NCBI GenBank assembly: GCA_025928415.1
Contig: JAICJK010000036.1
Coordinates: 1-11,445 of the forward strand
DNA length: 11,445 nt
Reading direction: 5' to 3'
From: Solirubrobacteraceae bacterium
GTDB lineage: Bacteria > Actinomycetota > Thermoleophilia > Solirubrobacterales > Solirubrobacteraceae
Position numbers and translations under genes: made by a program. Positions 1 to 7,401 of this stretch are shown piece after piece (the stretch's first letter is position 1; every line of letters starts with the position of its first letter). The notes beneath the pieces are model-generated. The model had not been told where the DNA came from, did no database searches, and saw only the letters and a list, made by a program, of their open reading frames with translations.

Positions 1-990
<990 letters not shown>

Positions 991-1000
991 GCAGACGGCC

Positions 1001-1050
1001 GGCGCGCGCGGCGCGCCCCGCAGCTTCCCGAGGGCCCGGCGATCGCCGGG
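1001..1050 (+). terminator. Paired GC hairpins after metK, possible terminator
   Basis: Two perfect inverted repeats lie just after the metK stop. One has a 7-bp stem (GGCGCGC at 1001-1007 with GCGCGCC at 1011-1017, 3-nt loop). The other is a 16-bp palindrome, CCCGGCGATCGCCGGG, at 1035-1050. No T-tract follows either, so a classical intrinsic terminator is not shown, although actinobacterial terminators often lack one. The position between metK and the next promoter fits a transcript end. Confidence 0.4.
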
Positions 1051-1067
1051 TGGGCGGGGCCGCCGTC

Positions 1068-1110
1068 TTGACGCGCCGTTGACGGCGGCGAGACGGCGCC
1101 GTGGTGGGAT
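1068..1110 (+). promoter_or_regulatory. SARP-type operator/promoter of the methyltransferase gene: three heptamers at 11-bp steps
   Basis: Three direct heptamers start exactly 11 bp apart: TTGACGC at 1068-1074, TTGACGG at 1079-1085 and GAGACGG at 1090-1096. Exactly 8 bp separate the last one from a weak -10-like hexamer, TGGGAT, at 1105-1110. Streptomyces SARPs such as ActII-ORF4 and DnrI are known to bind heptameric direct repeats at 11-bp (or 22-bp) spacing, about 8 bp ahead of the -10 box. The same array occurs at 7353-7395. A 9-bp inverted repeat (1059-1067 with 1081-1089) overlaps the array. Transcription would start near 1117, ahead of the ribosome binding site. The repeats are seen directly; binding by the local regulator is inferred. 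Confidence 0.6.
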
Positions 1111-1131
1111 CGCGGCCACCGCGACCACGAC

Positions 1132-1137
1132 AAGGAG
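1132..1137 (+). promoter_or_regulatory. Ribosome binding site AAGGAG fixing the methyltransferase start
   Basis: AAGGAG ends 5 nt before the ATG at 1143. This supports 1143 over the in-frame GTG at 1101, which lies inside the predicted promoter. Confidence 0.8.
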
Positions 1138-1142
1138 CCGCC

Positions 1143-2207
1143 ATGTCCGCATCCGTCACCGTCGACCCGGAGCGCCTTGACGCCTTCCTCGGGCAGTTCG
1201 TCCTCGACGCGGGCGCCGCGATGGCGACGCCGAACATCATCGCCGGCGACCGGCTCGGCCTCTACCGCGCGCTGGCCGACACGATGCCGGCCACGCCGGC
1301 GCAGGTCGCGGAGAAGGCGGGCTGCGACGAGCGCTACGTCCGGGAGTGGCTGTGCGGGCAGGCCGCCGGCGGCTACGTCGAGTACGACCGCGCCGACGGA
1401 TCGTTCTCCATGACGCCCGAGCAGGTGGCGTGCCTGGCCGACGAGAGCAGCCCGACGTTCGTGGCCGCCGCGTTCGAGATCGCCGGCTCGGTGTGCCGGG
1501 ACATCGACCGCCTGACCGCGGCCCTGCAGCACGGCGACGGCGTCGGCTGGCACGAGCACGACCCGGCGCTGTTCCGCGGCACCGACCGCTTCTTCCGCCC
1601 GGGCTACGTGGCGCATCTGCTCGCCGAGTGGCTGCCCGCGCTGGACGGCGTGGTCGCCAAGCTCGCGGCGGGCGCGAAGGTCGCCGACGTCGGCTGCGGG
1701 CTCGGGGCGTCGACGATCCTCATGGCCGAGGCCTTCCCGGCCTCGGCGATCACCGGCTTCGACTACCACGACGCCTCGATCGCGGCGGCTCGCGCCGCCG
1801 CCGCGCGCGCGGGCGTCGCGGCGAGCTTCGAGGTCGCGCCCGCCGCCGCGTTCCCGGGCACCGGCTACGACCTGGTCTGCATGTTCGACTGCCTGCACGA
1901 CATGGGCGACCCGGTCGGCGCCGCGCGCCACGTCCGCGACGCGCTCGCCCCGGACGGGACGTGGCTGCTGGTCGAGCCGATGGCCGGCGACCGCGTCGAG
2001 GACAACCTCAACCCGGTCGGGCGGATCTTCTACAGCGCCTCGACGATGATCTGCACGCCGGCGTCGCGGTCGCAGGAGGTCGGGCTAGCGCTCGGCGCGC
2101 AGGCCGGGCCCGAGCGGCTCGCCGGCGTGGTCGGCGAGGGCGGGTTCACCCGCTTCCGCCGCGCCGCCGAGACGCCGTTCAACCTCGTGTTCGAGGCGCG
2201 GCCTTAG
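1143..2207 (+). CDS. Class I SAM-dependent methyltransferase with N-terminal winged-helix domain (Rv2258c-like)
   Basis: A predicted cytosolic methyltransferase of 354 residues; the acceptor is unknown. Residues about 20-95 form the small winged-helix domain of Rv2258c-like methyltransferases (NIIAGDRLGLYRAL, then CDERYVREWL). The Rossmann domain follows, with SAM motif I VADVGCGLGAS at 180-190, an acidic residue after strand 2 in GFDYHD (206-210), and CMFDCLHDMGDP at about 246-257. The C-terminal stretch NLNPVGRIFYSASTMICTP (289-306) is typical of this subfamily and probably shapes the acceptor pocket. The winged helix serves dimerisation in related small-molecule methyltransferases, so it need not bind DNA. 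The ATG at 1143 is chosen for its AAGGAG. The promoter carries a SARP-like operator, which links the gene to the regulator at 7324-6569. O- or C-methylation of a secondary metabolite is a guess. Confidence 0.92.
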   Translation: MSASVTVDPERLDAFLGQFVLDAGAAMATPNIIAGDRLGLYRALADTMPATPAQVAEKAGCDERYVREWLCGQAAGGYVEYDRADGSFSMTPEQVACLADESSPTFVAAAFEIAGSVCRDIDRLTAALQHGDGVGWHEHDPALFRGTDRFFRPGYVAHLLAEWLPALDGVVAKLAAGAKVADVGCGLGASTILMAEAFPASAITGFDYHDASIAAARAAAARAGVAASFEVAPAAAFPGTGYDLVCMFDCLHDMGDPVGAARHVRDALAPDGTWLLVEPMAGDRVEDNLNPVGRIFYSASTMICTPASRSQEVGLALGAQAGPERLAGVVGEGGFTRFRRAAETPFNLVFEARP

Positions 2208-2209
2208 CG

Positions 2210-2254
2210 AAGGGCGCGCCGGCGCGCCGCCCACGGGGCGCGCCGGCGCGTTCT
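2210..2254 (+). terminator. Strong GC hairpin after the methyltransferase, probable terminator
   Basis: CGCGCCGGCGCG occurs twice (2215-2226 and 2239-2250) around a 12-nt loop. Each copy is itself a palindrome, so the arms pair with each other, extended by wobble, G-C and A-T pairs out to 2211 and 2254, or fold singly. Only short TTCT follows. The position 3 nt after the methyltransferase stop fits termination. Confidence 0.5.
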
Positions 2255-2267
2255 GCGACGATGACCG

Positions 2268-2317
2268 CCGCGCGGCCGGCGCGCCGGGCCGCGCGGTCAA
2301 CCGCCGCGCGAGGCGGT
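2268..2317 (+). repeat. Two further inverted repeats in the leader of the glycosyltransferase gene
   Basis: A perfect 10-bp stem pairs CCGCGCGGCC (2268-2277) with GGCCGCGCGG (2287-2296) around a 9-nt loop. It is followed by a 6-bp stem pairing ACCGCC (2300-2305) with GGCGGT (2312-2317). With the hairpin at 2210-2254 this makes three in a row ahead of the start at 2333. They may be terminators, or structure in a leader RNA. I see no convincing promoter between them and the gene. Confidence 0.45.
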
Positions 2318-2332
2318 CGATCTCCCGGACCG

Positions 2333-3469
2333 ATGGCCGCTCGCACCCTCTTCGTCTCGACCTTCGCGCCGACGCTCGGCGACGGCCGCGCGCTGCGCAC
2401 CTACACCACGGTGCGCGCGCTGGCCGCGCTGGGTCCCGTCGACCTGGCCTACGTGCCGCACGGCGCCGAGGACCCGGCCCCCGAGTACCAGGCGATCGCG
2501 GGCGTCGACTTCCACGTGATCCGCCCGTCGCGCGGCCCGCGCCGCGCCCTGGCCTTCGCGGTCAGGCGCGCCCAGGGCGCGCCGCCGCAGTGCGCGCGCG
2601 GCGCCTCGCCGGAGGTGTTGGACGCGACGCGCCGCCTCGCGGGGCGCGACGGCGCGACGGCGCGCGTCGTGGCGGGCGACATGAACGCGATGACGGCGCT
2701 GCTCGGCTTCGCCCGCCGCCATCCGGTCGTCTACAACGCGCACAACCTCGAGTCCTCCTACCGCCACGATCCGGACATCGGCCGCGTGACCTGGCTGCCG
2801 ATCTCCGTGCTCGAGCGCCGCATCCTGCGCCGCGCGCGGGAGTCCTGGATGGTCAGCCGCCGCGACATCGAGCTGGCGCGCCGCCTGGTCGCCGGCGCGC
2901 GGCTGCGCTACGTGCCCAACGTCGTGGACGTCGCCGCGATCGCCCCGCGCGCCGCGCCGCCGGCCGGCGCGCCGCGCACCGTGCTCATGGTGGGCAACTT
3001 CGCCTACGAGCCCAACGCACTCGGCGCGCGGATGCTCGTCGAGGAGGTCATGCCGCGCGTGTGGGCCGCGCTCCCCGACGCGCGGCTGCGGCTCGTCGGC
3101 CGCGGCCTGGATCCGGGCGCGGCGGCGCTCGACGAGCGCGTCGCGGCCGACGGCTTCGCCGCGGACCTCGGCGCCGCCTACGCGGACGCGGCGGCCGTCG
3201 CCGTCCCGCTGACCGAGAGCGGCGGCACGCCGCTGAAGTTCGTCGAGGCCCTCGCCTACGGCGTGCCCGTGGTGGCGACGCCCCTGGCCGCGCAGGGCCT
3301 CGACGTCCGCCCCGGCGAGCACTTCCGCGCCGCGGGCGATGCCGCGGCGTTCGCCGCCGAGCTGGTGGGCGTCCTGCGCGACGGCGATCAGGCGATGGCG
3401 GCCCGCGCCCGCGCGCTGGCCGAGCGCGAGTACTCGCTGGAGACGCTCACGCGGCTGCTGGCCGCCTGA
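2333..3469 (+). CDS. Glycosyltransferase family 4 (GT-B fold)
   Basis: A predicted retaining glycosyltransferase of 378 residues that moves a sugar from a nucleotide donor to an unknown acceptor, probably at the cytoplasmic face. The N-terminal acceptor half starts with LFVSTFAP and contains VVYNAHNLESSY at about 132-143. The linker RYVPNVVDV (192-200) is typical of GT4. The C-terminal donor half has VLMVGNFAYEPN (217-228), RLRLVGRG (251-258) and the GT4 donor-site motif SGGTPLKFVEALAYGVPVV (296-314), whose Lys302 and Glu305 are expected to contact the nucleotide sugar. No signal peptide or membrane helix is seen. The start is ATG 2333, because the protein begins there like its relatives; an in-frame ATG at 2261 would add 24 low-complexity Arg/Ala residues and lies among hairpins. 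Neither start has a good ribosome binding site. The 3' end overlaps the convergent gene by 23 bp. Confidence 0.9.
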   Translation: MAARTLFVSTFAPTLGDGRALRTYTTVRALAALGPVDLAYVPHGAEDPAPEYQAIAGVDFHVIRPSRGPRRALAFAVRRAQGAPPQCARGASPEVLDATRRLAGRDGATARVVAGDMNAMTALLGFARRHPVVYNAHNLESSYRHDPDIGRVTWLPISVLERRILRRARESWMVSRRDIELARRLVAGARLRYVPNVVDVAAIAPRAAPPAGAPRTVLMVGNFAYEPNALGARMLVEEVMPRVWAALPDARLRLVGRGLDPGAAALDERVAADGFAADLGAAYADAAAVAVPLTESGGTPLKFVEALAYGVPVVATPLAAQGLDVRPGEHFRAAGDAAAFAAELVGVLRDGDQAMAARARALAEREYSLETLTRLLAA

Positions 3470-4580
3470 CCACCCGCCGCACCTGCGCCGCGCGCTCGGG
3501 CCCGAGCCGCTGCCCGGCCGCCCGTCTGAGGCGGCGGCCCTGCAGGCCCGCGAGCACGAGGCCGAGGCGCGGCCCGGGCAGCGGCAGCACGCTCCAGGCC
3601 AGGCGCTCTTCGCCGTCGGCGAAGCGGTACTTGTAGTCCTGGCCGCCCTCGCCGAGCGAGATCCGCCGGATGCCGCGGTCGAAGCCGTCCTCGATCACGC
3701 CGGCCATGCAGGCCAGCCCCAGGCGCGCCCGGGCCCAGCTCTCGTCGTAGCCCTGCAGCCAGAGCGTCGCGTAGCCCTCGGAGAGCAGGCAGATCTGCGA
3801 GCACACCGTCTGCCCGCCGGCCTCCATCGACCAGACGTCCAGCCGGCCCTCGCGCAGCAGCGCGGGGCCCGCCTCGAACAGCATCGCCTCGACGGCCGGG
3901 GTGACGACCCCGGAGCCGCCCTCGCGCGCCCAGCGGGCCTTGTGCAGGCCCAGGAAGGCGCGCAGGTCGCCGGCCAGCTCCCCGGCGGTCTGCGTGCGCC
4001 GCGTGGTGACGCCGCGCTGGTCCAGGCGCCGCCGGACCTTGCGCACCTGCGCGCGGAAGCTCGCGCTGCGCGTGCGCAGCCAGGCCTCGTAGGACCCGGC
4101 GTCGAGCGTGACGTAGGGCTCGGGGGAGGTCGAGAGCCGGTGCAGCAGCCGCGGGCGCGCGCCGGGCCAGTGGTGGGCCAGCAGGTGCGGCCACGGCGAG
4201 GTCACGGGGATGCCGTCGAAGACCAGGGCGTCGGCCTGGCCGTGGGCGGCCAGCGCCCGCGCGGCCGCCGCGGCGACGGTCACCTCGGCGCCGGGGCGCG
4301 CCAGCGGCGCGACGCCGGTCGACGTGCCCGCGCCGAGCAGGTGCAGGCGCGTGAGGCCGGCGCGCGAGCGCTCGGCCGTCAGCGGCACGATGCCGAGCAT
4401 CTCGCCCGCCTCGCGCACCACCGCGACGCGGGGCGCCCCGGTGCTCACGTGCTCGGCCCAGGCCCCGAGCCAGGCCGAGGCGGCCGCGGGCTGGCGCGCC
4501 TCGTCGGCCAGCGCGTCCCAGTCGCCGCGCAGCGCGTCGCAGTCCTCGACGCGGTCCAGGATCTCGACCGCGGGGGCTAT
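3447..4580 (-). CDS. FemAB/CelD-like GNAT acyltransferase (Acetyltransf_6), apparent ATA start
   Basis: About 377 residues, last gene of the minus-strand cassette. The family, related to CelD/BcsL and to FemAB aminoacyltransferases, moves acyl or aminoacyl groups onto glycans or peptides; the substrate here is unknown. Typical landmarks are YEAWLRTRSASFRAQVRKVRRRL (core at 167-186), FLGLHKARW (209-217), SQICLLSEGYATLWLQGYDESW (core at 261-280) and ISLGEGGQDYKYRFADGEE (307-325), the last being the CelD-type signature. No ATG, GTG or TTG lies in frame near the expected N-terminus. The best start is ATA at 4580-4578, which shares ATAG with the upstream TAG stop and has AGGAG 6 nt ahead. The next canonical start, the GTG at codon 45, would remove a conserved part of the N-domain. 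The C-terminal tail is Arg-rich. It is not closely similar to the other acyltransferase of the cassette (6528-5419). Confidence 0.85.
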   Translation of the reverse strand: MAPAVEILDRVEDCDALRGDWDALADEARQPAAASAWLGAWAEHVSTGAPRVAVVREAGEMLGIVPLTAERSRAGLTRLHLLGAGTSTGVAPLARPGAEVTVAAAAARALAAHGQADALVFDGIPVTSPWPHLLAHHWPGARPRLLHRLSTSPEPYVTLDAGSYEAWLRTRSASFRAQVRKVRRRLDQRGVTTRRTQTAGELAGDLRAFLGLHKARWAREGGSGVVTPAVEAMLFEAGPALLREGRLDVWSMEAGGQTVCSQICLLSEGYATLWLQGYDESWARARLGLACMAGVIEDGFDRGIRRISLGEGGQDYKYRFADGEERLAWSVLPLPGPRLGLVLAGLQGRRLRRAAGQRLGPERAAQVRRVVRRPAAA

Positions 4581-5422
4581 GACCCGCTCCTGGACATGAC
4601 GTGGCGGGCCTTCTCGTACACGCGGTGCGCGAGCGCCTTGCCCTGGTCGACGCGGGGGCTCTCGCCCGGGCGGCGGGGGGACAGCCCGGTCCGCCGCAGG
4701 CGCTCGTTGAACGCGTGGACGTGCTCGGCGCGCAGGCCGTCCGCGCTGCGCCAGGTGATCGACAGCGACACCGAGACGGTCGGCCCGTTGGCCACCCAGT
4801 GCGGCTGGCCGACGGGCACGTAGAGGCCGTCGCCGGGCTGCAGGTCCCACTCGCCCGTCCACTCCGGCGCGTACTCCATGTTGCGGTGCGACGAGGTGGA
4901 GTTCGAGCGCTCGAGCTCGCGCTGCTCGGCCTCGGGGCTCTCGAAGCGGCCGGTGTGCATGGTCTTCTGCCCGCGGACCTGCAGCAGGAAGTTGTGCTCG
5001 AAGTCGACGTGCGCGGGCGTCACCGAGCCCGGCGCGGACAGGAAGATGAAGCCCTGGCGGCGCAGCATCGCCCCGGCGCCGCCGGGCAGCAGCGGCGCGA
5101 CCTCGTCGAGGCACTCGTCGAGCAGGCGCTTGTAGGCCGGGTCCTGCTCGATGTGCTTGAGCACCATCCAGCAGCCGTTGTCCTCGATCCCGCGGGCGAC
5201 GTCGCCGGGCGTGGCGTCCAGGGCGCGGGCGCCGCCGGGCACCACGACGCCGATGTCCGTGGCCACGGCGTGCTCGACGGTGCGGGCCGGCAGGCGGTCG
5301 GCCAGCCCGGCCACGGCCTCGACGGACAGCAGCTCGTGCTCGGCGAGATGGTGGCGGATGGGCTGCGGGCTGCGGCCGTCGGTGGCGAAGTCCGCCGCGG
5401 GGATGTCCAGGAGCTGGGTCAT
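4577..5422 (-). CDS. JmjC/cupin-8 type Fe(II)- and 2-oxoglutarate-dependent oxygenase
   Basis: 281 residues, predicted to hydroxylate or otherwise oxidise an unknown substrate using O2, Fe(II) and 2-oxoglutarate. The metal triad looks complete: His138 and Asp140 in AHVDFEHN, and His208 in YVPVGQPHWV. The stretch FEHNFLLQVRGQKTMH (141-156) aligns by eye with the NFxxQxxGxK segment of FIH-type JmjC proteins, with Lys153 as the likely 2-oxoglutarate ligand. The 70-residue gap between triad halves resembles the 80 of human FIH. The N-terminal 60 residues and the basic C-terminal tail (RLRRTGLSPRR, KALAHRVYEKARHV) are outside the core. ATG 5422 overlaps the previous stop as ATGA and has GGAGGA two bases ahead. 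It sits between two FemAB/CelD-like acyltransferase genes, suggesting all three act on one substrate. It is annotated elsewhere as a cupin-like protein; a role in histone-like demethylation is not implied. Confidence 0.88.
   Translation of the reverse strand: MTQLLDIPAADFATDGRSPQPIRHHLAEHELLSVEAVAGLADRLPARTVEHAVATDIGVVVPGGARALDATPGDVARGIEDNGCWMVLKHIEQDPAYKRLLDECLDEVAPLLPGGAGAMLRRQGFIFLSAPGSVTPAHVDFEHNFLLQVRGQKTMHTGRFESPEAEQRELERSNSTSSHRNMEYAPEWTGEWDLQPGDGLYVPVGQPHWVANGPTVSVSLSITWRSADGLRAEHVHAFNERLRRTGLSPRRPGESPRVDQGKALAHRVYEKARHVMSRSGS
4587..4591 (-). promoter_or_regulatory. Ribosome binding site AGGAG ahead of the ATA start
   Basis: Read on the minus strand, AGGAG is followed by six bases (CGGGTC) and then ATA. 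The spacing is ideal and the site lies within the last codons of the oxygenase gene, as expected for translational coupling. It is the main evidence that ATA is the start codon. Confidence 0.55.
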
Positions 5423-6528
5423 GGTCCTCCGATCCGCTCGCGGATCGAGATCGTGGCGGGCAGGGCCCGGCGCGCCACCGCCCCGAGCGCGCCCCGGGTG
5501 GGGACGAGCGCGGTGGCGACGGTGCGGCGGTCCGGCCACAGCCGGTTGATCATCTGGTTGTCGGGGGCGGCGCACGAGTCCGTGAACGCCGCGGTGGGGG
5601 TGGCGTGGAACGCCAGCACGTTGTCGAGCTCGAGCTGGATGCCGGGCGAGTGGCGCCCGACGTCCTCGGCGTAGGCGATCTTGAAGCAGAAGATCCCGTC
5701 GCCGGAGACGAGGTTGCACTTCATCGCGACGACCCGGCCGCCGGCGGACAGCTCGAGCAGCTGCAGGCGACCCTGCGCGCGGAAGCCGTCGCACAGCTCC
5801 CGCACGAAGTCCGCCTGGCCTCCGACGCGGAGGAACGAGGTCCCCTCGCGGCCCTTCCAGCCCGCGTCCTCGAGCGCGAGGAAGCGCTCGACGGCCGCCG
5901 GATCCCCGGCGCGGTCGGCGGTCTGCAGCTCGGCGCCGAGCGCGCGGGCCAGCGCCTTGCGCTGGCGGGCGGCCTCGCGCCGGCGCTTGGGGGCCATCCC
6001 GGCGAGGTAGTCGCCGTCGCCGCGGCGGTGCAGCATCGCGCGCTGGGCGCGCTCGTAGGTCAGCTCGGTCAGGCCGTGCTCGGCGAAGGCGGCCGACAGC
6101 GCGGGGGCGACCGGCCCGTCGCGGCCCACGGTCGGGAACCCGAGCCAGCCCGTGCCGCGCCCGCGGGCCAGCGCGCCGACCAGGCTCGCGGCGGCGCCGG
6201 CGGCATCGTCGCCGGCGAGCAGCGGCGTCCCGAGGAAGCAGTGGGTGTGCAGCCAGGCGACCACGCACGGCCCCGGCAGCCGCCCGAGGCGCGCGGCGGC
6301 CTGCACGGGGCGCACGCGGCGCTGGACGGGCAGGCAGCCGGTCCAGCGATCGCCGTCGCGCGCCACCAGCAGGCCGAGCCCCGTGCCGCCCAGGTGGCGG
6401 GCGGCCGGCAGCACGGCCTCCGGCTCGAAGTACGGGTTGGGCTCGGCGGCGGTCGCGGCCAGCGCGCGCCACGCCGCGACGTCGGCGGGCGTGAGGGTGT
6501 CGAGGTTGCGGAGCTCGGTCGTGGACAA
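5419..6528 (-). CDS. FemAB/CelD-like GNAT acyltransferase (Acetyltransf_6), TTG start
   Basis: 369 residues, cytosolic, no signal peptide. The N-domain has EPNPYFEPEAVLPA (29-42), a hallmark of this family. The C-terminal GNAT half has a basic stretch at MAPKRRREAARQRKAL (178-193), FLALEDAGWKG (216-226), LQLLELSAGGRVVAMKCNL (core at 255-272) and FKIAYAEDVGRHSPGIQLE (282-300), where acyltransferase families bind the CoA- or tRNA-borne acyl group. The acceptor is unknown. The start is taken as TTG at 6528-6526 because no ATG or GTG fits; the only purine-rich ribosome-site candidate, GGAGG, is rather far upstream. It follows the regulator gene by 40 bp on the same strand and couples to the oxygenase gene through an ATGA overlap, so the four genes probably form one operon. 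It differs clearly in sequence from the acyltransferase at 4580-3447. Confidence 0.88.
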   Translation of the reverse strand: MSTTELRNLDTLTPADVAAWRALAATAAEPNPYFEPEAVLPAARHLGGTGLGLLVARDGDRWTGCLPVQRRVRPVQAAARLGRLPGPCVVAWLHTHCFLGTPLLAGDDAAGAAASLVGALARGRGTGWLGFPTVGRDGPVAPALSAAFAEHGLTELTYERAQRAMLHRRGDGDYLAGMAPKRRREAARQRKALARALGAELQTADRAGDPAAVERFLALEDAGWKGREGTSFLRVGGQADFVRELCDGFRAQGRLQLLELSAGGRVVAMKCNLVSGDGIFCFKIAYAEDVGRHSPGIQLELDNVLAFHATPTAAFTDSCAAPDNQMINRLWPDRRTVATALVPTRGALGAVARRALPATISIRERIGGP

Positions 6529-6568
6529 CGCTTGCGGGTTCTTCGGCCTCCGGGCCTCGTCCTGGAGG

Positions 6569-7324
6569 TCATGGCAGGCGGTCTGGATGAATGGATGAGG
6601 CGCTGCTCATCTTCGCATGGGGGGCCGTCGAGGCGGCGCAGATCTGGGCGGCGACGGCGCGCGTGGCGGCGGAGGGCCCGATGCCCAGCACGCGCGCCAG
6701 CCGCTCCTCGAGGCGTCCGTAGGCGGCGAGGGCGGCCGCGCCGTCGCCGGCGGCGGCCAGGCGGCGCATCAGGGCGCGCACGTGCTGCTCGGAGAGCGAG
6801 TCGAGCGCCACCGCCCGGCGCGACCAGCGGACCGCCGCGACGTGGTCGCCGGCTGCGCCCGCGCGCGCCGCGAGCGTGTCGAGCACGATCCCCAGGTTCT
6901 CGCGGTGCTCGTCGGCGGCCTCCATCGCCCACGGATCGTCGAGGTCGGCCAGGATCTCGCCGCGGCACAGCGCCACCGCCTCCTCGAGGCGGTCCTCGGC
7001 GACCAGCGCGGTGAACTCGGCGTGGTCGACCCACAGGGCCGGCCCGGGGACCAGGCCGACCCGGTCGCGGGTCGAGACGAGCACGCCGTCGCCGGCCGGG
7101 CCCAGCGTCCGCCGCAGCGCCCACAGCGCGCTGCGCATGCTCTGGCGGGCGCTCGCGTCCAGCACGTCGGGCCAGAAGCGCGCGGCGACCCGTGCGCGCG
7201 GGTGCATCCCCGGGTAGCGCGCGAGGAACCCCAGCAGCGCCCACGCGCGGCGACTTGCCGGGGGCGCGATGGCGCGCCCGTCCCCCTCGGCGACCAGCTC
7301 CCCGATCACCCTGACGCGGAGCAT
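6569..7324 (-). CDS. SARP/BTAD-family transcriptional regulator
   Basis: 251 residues. Residues 1-92 are an OmpR-like winged helix (LRVRVIGELVAEGDG, then the helix ARQSMRSALWALRRTLG at 59-75, then the wing VSTRDRVGLVPG). Residues about 99-235 are an all-helical bacterial transcriptional activator domain (FTALVAEDRLEEAVALCRGE, LDSLSEQHVRALMRRLAAAGD). No ATPase, TPR or sensor domain follows, so this is the small stand-alone SARP form, as in ActII-ORF4 and DnrI, which activate antibiotic biosynthesis genes. The start ATG 7324 is chosen because the winged helix begins there and a -10-like TACGGT sits 6 nt upstream, suggesting a leaderless mRNA; an upstream in-frame extension of 25 residues is not domain-like. 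The divergent intergenic region carries a SARP-type repeat array, so autoregulation is likely. The C-terminal 20 residues are Ser/Pro-rich. Confidence 0.9.
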   Translation of the reverse strand: MLRVRVIGELVAEGDGRAIAPPASRRAWALLGFLARYPGMHPRARVAARFWPDVLDASARQSMRSALWALRRTLGPAGDGVLVSTRDRVGLVPGPALWVDHAEFTALVAEDRLEEAVALCRGEILADLDDPWAMEAADEHRENLGIVLDTLAARAGAAGDHVAAVRWSRRAVALDSLSEQHVRALMRRLAAAGDGAAALAAYGRLEERLARVLGIGPSAATRAVAAQICAASTAPHAKMSSASSIHPDRLP

Positions 7325-7330
7325 GCCCCG

Positions 7331-7336
7331 ACCGTA
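7331..7336 (-). promoter_or_regulatory. -10 box of the regulator gene, leaderless
   Basis: Minus-strand TACGGT (TANNNT type) ends 6 nt before the ATG at 7324, placing the transcription start on or near the A of the start codon. The -35 position for this promoter would fall on the first heptamer of the operator (7353-7359), which would let the bound regulator affect its own gene. Confidence 0.45.
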
Positions 7337-7352
7337 CCCGCTCGGCGAGGCG

Positions 7353-7395
7353 TTGACGGGGCGATGACGGAGCCTTGACGGTCGAACGGGACGCT
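7353..7395 (+). promoter_or_regulatory. SARP-type operator/promoter of the SnoaL-like gene: three heptamers at 11-bp steps
   Basis: TTGACGG at 7353-7359, ATGACGG at 7364-7370 and TTGACGG at 7375-7381 repeat at exactly 11 bp on the + strand. Eight bp later comes a weak -10 candidate, GACGCT, at 7390-7395, seven bases short of the ATG at 7402, so the mRNA may be leaderless. The layout duplicates the array at 1068-1110 and matches published SARP operators. It lies between the SARP-family regulator gene and the divergent SnoaL-like gene. Confidence 0.65.
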
Positions 7396-7401
7396 GCACG
7401 C

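Noticed and set aside
1101..1142. Upstream GTG start for the methyltransferase (14 extra residues)
   Set aside because: It lies next to the predicted -10 and has no ribosome binding site, while ATG 1143 has AAGGAG at 5 nt.
3339..4823. Long + strand frame opposite the second acyltransferase and the oxygenase
   Set aside because: Low-complexity composition and no domain; the minus strand holds two clear protein families.
5605..7014. Long + strand frame opposite the regulator and the first acyltransferase
   Set aside because: Antisense shadow made of Arg/Ala/Gly repeats; the opposite strand carries the BTAD and GNAT signatures.
7375..7401. TTG start for the SnoaL-like gene (9 extra residues)
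   Set aside because: This TTG is the first codon of the third operator heptamer; the ATG at 7402 starts the family-like sequence.
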